A stretch of 9,911 nucleotides of DNA. It comes from Candidatus Bathyarchaeota archaeon. Lineage in GTDB: Archaea > Thermoproteota > Bathyarchaeia > Bathyarchaeales > SOJC01. The position numbers and the translations under genes are program-made. Every line of letters starts with the position of its first letter. Position 1 is the first letter of the stretch. The stretch covers positions 1-9,911 of the forward strand of contig DAOWHM010000117.1 in assembly GCA_030641425.1 (NCBI GenBank), written 5' to 3'. The notes beneath the pieces were generated by a model. The model was not told where the DNA came from and did not search any database. It was given only the letters and a program-made list of their open reading frames with translations. Shown here in pieces: positions 6,271-9,911 of this stretch.

Positions 6271-7194
6271 TCACAACGATCCAAGATAGCTATATGCTGC
6301 GGCTATATTGACTATTACAAGCATTATTGTGTAGTTAATAACACCCATGTGTGTGAGTCTTATGTGCGCCTTTCTTTCATCCGAATGAGCATAAGCACGT
6401 AGAAGTGCTCTTGTTTTGACGACTGCCAACCCAATGTACAACATTAGGAATGCCCAGTTAAGCGCAAAGGTTTGCCAAAGCACTATAAGCCATAAATATT
6501 CCAGTATGCTCAGCACAGCTGTAAGTGAGATTGTACTCTTCGGAGTGAGCGGTGAAAAAAGCATGGAATCTTTGTCATGGTAGGCGAGACAGCCGATTAC
6601 AACCGCGAGAGAAACAACAATTGCTTCCCACGAAAGTATTTTTTCAGGTAGTACTGCGGCGATGCCTCCTAAAGCTATCAACCCACTTAAGGAGCGGTAA
6701 ATGCGTCTTTGAAGCTCTGTCAACCGTTTCAAGGGGGGGCTCGCTGAGTATGTTACACCCCAGAATAACATTAGCGAGGCTACCAAGAAGCATATTGGGT
6801 TAAAAGCATAGAAGGCGATTAAAAGGCAGAATACTGTTTCAGAAACTATGAAGAGCATAACGGTTATTGGTGAGAGAAGTCCTGTTACAAGTGGGAGAGT
6901 CGCATTTAGTCCGCCTAGGCGTTCATCTTCGCCTGTCCACCAGTCATATAACATGTCTGCTTGGGAGATTACTCTAGTAAGCAGCCCTGCTGTGAAGAGC
7001 CCTAAAATGGCTTTCCACATCGGGAAAATGGATTGATGTTCTATTAACAATAGAGCTCCTGTGCTCGCGCATAGAGAACCCCATGGAAGCCACAGTATGC
7101 GATGAACACAAAGGATTGCGAGGATTTTGGCTTTAAGTCCTTTGCCCGTTGGTCCAGCTACACCAAATCCTATATCTAATAAAGAAGGTTCCAT
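6271..7194 (-). CDS. UbiA-family membrane prenyltransferase (MenA-like, divergent)
   Basis: A 307-residue integral membrane protein with about eight or nine hydrophobic segments, including roughly 25-50, 104-130, 131-150, 188-205, 223-243 and 285-305. UbiA enzymes transfer an isoprenyl chain from a diphosphate donor to an aromatic or glycerol acceptor, using Asp-rich loops that bind Mg-diphosphate. The first loop here reads ADMLYDWWTGED (79-90; D80, D84, D90). That resembles MenA's NDYYD...G.D pattern, with Gln-Ala in place of the usual Asn before D80. The family signature YSxxPPLKRL is present (149-158). The second Asp motif is reduced to HDKD (206-209). The ATG is 5 nt after the upstream stop. 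The acceptor may be a ring built by the neighbouring radical SAM enzymes (inference). DGGGP synthase activity in archaeal lipid synthesis is a less likely alternative. Confidence 0.8.
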   Translation of the reverse strand: MEPSLLDIGFGVAGPTGKGLKAKILAILCVHRILWLPWGSLCASTGALLLIEHQSIFPMWKAILGLFTAGLLTRVISQADMLYDWWTGEDERLGGLNATLPLVTGLLSPITVMLFIVSETVFCLLIAFYAFNPICFLVASLMLFWGVTYSASPPLKRLTELQRRIYRSLSGLIALGGIAAVLPEKILSWEAIVVSLAVVIGCLAYHDKDSMLFSPLTPKSTISLTAVLSILEYLWLIVLWQTFALNWAFLMLYIGLAVVKTRALLRAYAHSDERKAHIRLTHMGVINYTIMLVIVNIAAAYSYLGSL

Positions 7195-7199
7195 AGCAA

Positions 7200-8081
7200 C
7201 TAACCTAGCTCAGACATTGCGTCATTGAGCAACTCAAAATTATAATAATCCTCGGGTATATTCTCGACGTAGCCCAAATCTTTCATTAACTCTACAATTT
7301 TCATCATCGCATTAACGCTACGAGTGATGTCAATTCTTGGCTGATTAGACTTTAGAGCCTCTCTTATAATATCCGCTTTAATTCCAATGAATTTCGAACT
7401 TATTCTTGCAGCCTCGTCTAGTTCTCTGGTGCAGAATCTTTCTGCTTTCAAGAGCGCCTTCAAAAAACTAAGCACCTCATGAGAATGGTCTTGAAGATAA
7501 TCATCAGTTGTGGCAACACTGCAACCGGGTGTTCTTGGAAGAATATCTTCACCTCTGGCGAGGATCTTTCCTATTCCAAGTTCAACAGTCATCGTTGCAA
7601 ATGGCTCTACGTTGGTTGTGGCATCCACCATCCCACTTAATAGAGAAAGCATCGCGGCATCTCCGCTTGGAAGTCTTAGGATATCCGTATTTTCGGAGGT
7701 CATATTGTACTGTTTAAATAAAGCTTGAGATGTCAAGTCTTTCATACCACCTGCAACTGGGAGCGAAATTTTCCTACCCTTGAGTTGAGAGAGATTGTTT
7801 ATTTGTGAATCACGCCGGACAACAACGGCGGGTTCTTCGAAACCTGAGCCAGCGATCACTACCAGGTTTTTCCCCTGATCCCTTGCACTAACTGTTCGTG
7901 TCCACGGAAGAATAGCTAAAGATATCTTGCCAGATAGGAGTTTGTCAGGCAACAACCAAGCTGTTGGATCAATTGAATATGAAACATCCAACCCCACCTC
8001 TTTAAAGAATCCTCTCTCAACTGCTATGTACGCAGGCATCTGGCATACTCCTCTTATCAACCCAATTTTAATGTTCAGCAA
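7200..8081 (-). CDS. NMT1/SsuA-like periplasmic-binding-fold protein, apparently cytosolic
   Basis: A 293-residue protein with the type II periplasmic-binding fold of the NMT1/SsuA/THI5 group. The opening strand plus GVCQMPAYIAVERGFFKEVGL (11-31) is the hallmark of this family. Later landmarks are EEPAVVVRR (82-90), LSQLKGRKISLPVAGG (97-112) and a segment ending NVEPFATM (157-164). Unlike a transporter-binding protein, it starts directly at the first beta strand, with no signal peptide, lipobox or anchor. An in-frame stop 14 codons upstream leaves no room for one. No permease or ATPase gene is visible. TTG 8081 is supported by GAGGTGAA 9 nt upstream. Cytosolic enzymes of this fold include MqnA, MqnD and THI5-type proteins, so a biosynthetic or ligand-carrier role beside the prenyltransferase (5 nt away) is plausible but not proven. 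Confidence 0.78.
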   Translation of the reverse strand: MLNIKIGLIRGVCQMPAYIAVERGFFKEVGLDVSYSIDPTAWLLPDKLLSGKISLAILPWTRTVSARDQGKNLVVIAGSGFEEPAVVVRRDSQINNLSQLKGRKISLPVAGGMKDLTSQALFKQYNMTSENTDILRLPSGDAAMLSLLSGMVDATTNVEPFATMTVELGIGKILARGEDILPRTPGCSVATTDDYLQDHSHEVLSFLKALLKAERFCTRELDEAARISSKFIGIKADIIREALKSNQPRIDITRSVNAMMKIVELMKDLGYVENIPEDYYNFELLNDAMSELG

Positions 8082-8090
8082 AGTTGAACC

Positions 8091-8098
8091 TTCACCTC
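8091..8098 (-). promoter_or_regulatory. Shine-Dalgarno of the NMT1-like gene
   Basis: The minus strand reads GAGGTGAA, 9 nt before the TTG at 8081. It confirms a start that excludes any signal peptide. Confidence 0.65.
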
Positions 8099-8120
8099 TG
8101 ACTAGAAATATGCGCTCGCG

Positions 8121-8150
8121 GAGTCACTAGTCACTCTACTATTAAATTTT
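8121..8150 (-). promoter_or_regulatory. Possible internal promoter with imperfect palindrome
   Basis: The plus strand at 8121-8136 reads GAGTCACTAGTCACTC. It is palindromic except for two symmetric C-C mismatches, and it also contains a direct repeat (AGTCACT twice). On the minus strand it lies just downstream of AAAATTTAAT (8150-8141), a weak TATA-like stretch overlapping the fdhE stop. A transcript from it would start near 8118 and reach the SD at 8098. It could be an operator, part of a terminator, or nothing. Confidence 0.25.
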
Positions 8151-9017
8151 CCGTTGCTCTTTCATTTCCCGAAAAGTATTTTGAATCATCTTATCCAAAC
8201 TCTGAGTTAAGATATCTTCGAGCCCGAGAGGTATTTCTCTCTTCAGCTTGTCTCGGTCGATAACCTTAATGTAGTGTCTACAATTTTCACAGAAGTCGAC
8301 TCTAAGTCCAGATTGATCTTTAGGTTTTAGATATCCAAGTGTGTGTGGATCTGTGCTTCCACACTTGGCACACAAGAACATGTCCATCAGATACTGAGTG
8401 CCACAAAAAGCGCAGGTTAAGTAACGTTTCTTATTCTTTAACCAAGCAATTTTGGGTGTTCCACCGCAAACTGGACAAGGAGACTGCCACCAGGAATCTA
8501 AGAGCGACGATTCAAGTTTCCGTGAAATTTCTTCAAAACAGGGCTGTAATGGCACACTGAAGATAAAAAACAACAACTCTGGAACAATTTCATACTTCTT
8601 TCCTTCATTGTCAAACCACCCCTCCACTTGATTTATAATTGCTTCAAGTGCTTTCCTTACGTCTATTTTGCCTTCAGCTAATGCGTCGGAAACTTTAATC
8701 AGATTCTTACCATTAACGCTGTGATGTGATATGACGCCAATAACTTTTTGGCAGATATCTGTTGCGAGTTTCTTGTCGAATATTGATGCTGTTAGAAACT
8801 CTCGTGCAGTTCTTCTGTCTGAATATAGGTGTTTCCATAAATCTTCTGGGAGTTTTCTATCCCAACGTATACTTGTTCCTCTTGTAGGCAGAGCTTCTAT
8901 TGGTTCGCGAATCTCCAATATTCTTCGATGTAGCTCTAGGGAGTTTTTGTATTCTGGATATTCACGTATTGCCGCGGTTACTTCACTGAGCTGTATCTGA
9001 ATGGATGGTCTCGACAA
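8142..9017 (-). CDS. fdhE: FdhE-type formate dehydrogenase accessory protein
   Basis: A 291-residue cytosolic protein of the FdhE family, which binds iron through rubredoxin-like CxxC pairs and is needed to activate Tat-exported respiratory formate dehydrogenases. The helical N-terminal half (about 1-175) is followed by four cysteine pairs: CPVCGG (181-186), CAFCG (202-206), CAKCG (216-220) and CENC (243-246). The length is close to that of E. coli FdhE. The only usable start is TTG 9017: the frame is closed by a TAA about 48 nt upstream and contains no other start codon. Its GGTGAGG lies only 2-3 nt away, so initiation may be weak. It is divergent from the formate dehydrogenase catalytic subunit, as expected for a maturation partner, and may be the first gene of the minus-strand run that continues with the NMT1-like gene after 60 nt. 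Confidence 0.88.
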   Translation of the reverse strand: MSRPSIQIQLSEVTAAIREYPEYKNSLELHRRILEIREPIEALPTRGTSIRWDRKLPEDLWKHLYSDRRTAREFLTASIFDKKLATDICQKVIGVISHHSVNGKNLIKVSDALAEGKIDVRKALEAIINQVEGWFDNEGKKYEIVPELLFFIFSVPLQPCFEEISRKLESSLLDSWWQSPCPVCGGTPKIAWLKNKKRYLTCAFCGTQYLMDMFLCAKCGSTDPHTLGYLKPKDQSGLRVDFCENCRHYIKVIDRDKLKREIPLGLEDILTQSLDKMIQNTFREMKEQRKI

Positions 9018-9090
9018 TCCCTCACCAGCAAGCTGTAATGTGTTTCCTTTTAGCTCCTCTTTCTTTTATCCATTCCTCTTTCCTTGCCCA

Positions 9091-9104
9091 AAAAATTAAT
9101 ATAT
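9091..9104. promoter_or_regulatory. Shared A/T-rich core of the divergent fdhE / formate dehydrogenase promoter
   Basis: AAAAATTAATATAT lies centrally in the 143-bp gap between two divergent genes. As a TATA element to the right, it predicts initiation near 9125-9130 and a leader of about 30-35 nt with an SD (GAAGGGAG, 9148-9155). To the left, it predicts initiation near 9065 for fdhE. Composition and position are the only evidence. Confidence 0.42.
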
Positions 9105-9160
9105 CACTTGGAAGCGAAAAGTTAAGTTCTGAATAATGTGAATGATTGAAGGGAGATGTA

Positions 9161-9911
9161 ATGTCATCAGATATTAATCGTAGAGAATACTTGAAACTTG
9201 GAGCCGTTACGAGTTCCACTTTAGCATTAGCCAACATTCTTCCATTTGGCTGGTTGGGCGAAGAATCGCCAAGGTCAATACCGACAACAGGTTCCAGAGC
9301 GGAGAAAGCGGAGCTGTATGAGCTTGGACGAAAAACACCGAGCATATGTGTATACTGTGCAGGTGGCTGTGGAGTTACAGTGACGTCAGTAAATGGAAAA
9401 GCAATAGAAGTAGAAGGCGATCCATACCATCCAATAAACGAAGGTGCTGGATGCAGCAAACTAAATGCAATCCTTCAATTGATCAATAGTGAACGACGCA
9501 TTACCAAACCTATGAAAAGGACTAACCCGAACAAGGGCAAAGACGAAGATCCTGGTTGGACTCCTATAACTTGGGATGAAGCTCTGACAATCATAGCAGA
9601 GAAAGTAAACGAAGCAATTGACACTCATCTTGTTGAACACGAAGAAACTTTAGACGAAACAACTGTCACAAACTTTTACCGCAAAGGAAAAGATTCGCCT
9701 GTTGCTTGGCATGGATCGTCTTATTGGAATAATGAAGAATGTTACTTGGCCAAGAAATTAGCCACGCTGCTTGGATCTATGAACTATGAACATCAAGCAA
9801 GAAAATGCCATGCATCTACCGTAGCAGCTTTGGCAAGCACCTTTGGATTTGGAGCTATGACAAACCATGTCATAGACGCTAAGAATTCAAAATGCTTCCT
9901 GATTGTAAGCA
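9161..9911 (+). CDS. fdhA: Tat-exported formate dehydrogenase catalytic subunit (FdnG-like, Cys form), N-terminal fragment
   Basis: The first 250 residues of a molybdopterin oxidoreductase that runs off the right edge. An N-terminal Tat signal is visible: NRREYLKLG (6-14), then a hydrophobic segment to about residue 32. This implies export across the membrane with its Mo/W-bisPGD cofactor already inserted. The [4Fe-4S] ligands are C63, C66, C70 and C98 (CxxCxxxC-x27-C), followed by K100, the conserved lysine between cluster and pterin. The active-site region HQARKCHASTVAALAS (211-226) corresponds to FdnG's 'NQARV-Sec-HGPTVASLAP', so the metal ligand here is C216 followed by the catalytic-type H217. 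GAMTNHVIDAKN (231-242) also fits. ATG 9161 has GAAGGGAG at 9148-9155. An Fe-S beta subunit and cytochrome b gamma subunit are expected beyond the window. Formate is the likely substrate; related oxidoreductases are less likely given the Cys-His pair and fdhE next door. Confidence 0.92.
   Translation, partial: MSSDINRREYLKLGAVTSSTLALANILPFGWLGEESPRSIPTTGSRAEKAELYELGRKTPSICVYCAGGCGVTVTSVNGKAIEVEGDPYHPINEGAGCSKLNAILQLINSERRITKPMKRTNPNKGKDEDPGWTPITWDEALTIIAEKVNEAIDTHLVEHEETLDETTVTNFYRKGKDSPVAWHGSSYWNNEECYLAKKLATLLGSMNYEHQARKCHASTVAALASTFGFGAMTNHVIDAKNSKCFLIVS

Noticed and set aside
6249..6284. Start of radical SAM protein 4 at TTG 6284
   Set aside because: It would overlap the prenyltransferase by 14 nt, lacks an SD, and adds residues not seen in the paralogues.
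9022..9459. 145-residue minus-strand open frame
   Set aside because: It is antisense to the convincing formate dehydrogenase frame and to the promoter region; its composition (Pro/Ser-rich) is typical of a shadow frame.
9806..9811. Selenocysteine in the formate dehydrogenase
   Set aside because: The codon at the metal-ligand position is TGC (Cys216) followed by CAT (His217). No in-frame TGA occurs in the visible 250 codons.
1..9911. CRISPR arrays, insertion sequences or phage genes
   Set aside because: I saw no regularly spaced repeats, transposase motifs, terminal inverted repeats or structural phage proteins on either strand.

Overview
The window reads as accessory, metabolically specialised DNA, probably from an anaerobic archaeon. 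The evidence for archaea is circumstantial: A/T-rich TATA-like boxes at archaeal spacing, strong Shine-Dalgarno (SD) motifs, four TTG starts among nine genes, many AGA/AGG arginine codons, and a geranylgeranyl-reductase-family flavoprotein. I cannot name the clade. The DNA is moderately AT-rich and almost fully coding.

Layout. Positions 1-244 (minus) hold the start of an FAD-linked (GlcD-type) oxidase that leaves the left edge. A divergent intergenic region follows (245-521). A plus-strand operon (522-3926) encodes three radical SAM proteins with coupled starts (7-nt gap, then an ATGA overlap). It meets tail to tail, with a 26-bp overlap, a minus-strand run (9017 to 3901). In transcription order that run is fdhE, a cytosolic NMT1/SsuA-like binding-fold protein, a UbiA-type membrane prenyltransferase, a fourth radical SAM protein, and a geranylgeranyl-reductase-like FAD enzyme. 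Divergent from fdhE, at 9161, starts the Tat-exported molybdo/tungsto catalytic subunit of a respiratory-type formate dehydrogenase, cut by the right edge.

How the genes may work together. The prenyltransferase and the isoprenoid-reductase-like flavoprotein are a typical tail-attaching and tail-saturating pair. The four radical SAM enzymes and the binding-fold protein could build or rearrange the head group. Adjacency to an exported formate dehydrogenase, a type that usually feeds a membrane electron carrier, suggests (inference) a biosynthetic locus for an unusual prenylated redox lipid, quinone-like or otherwise. None of the radical SAM proteins is recognisable to me as MqnC or MqnE, and the binding-fold protein is not recognisably MqnA or MqnD, so the pathway would not be the known futalosine route. 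Three of the four radical SAM proteins are paralogues with the same architecture: an N-terminal domain of about 100 residues containing a PPxPSxPF motif, the radical SAM core, and a C-terminal three-cysteine Twitch/SPASM-like segment with identical spacing.
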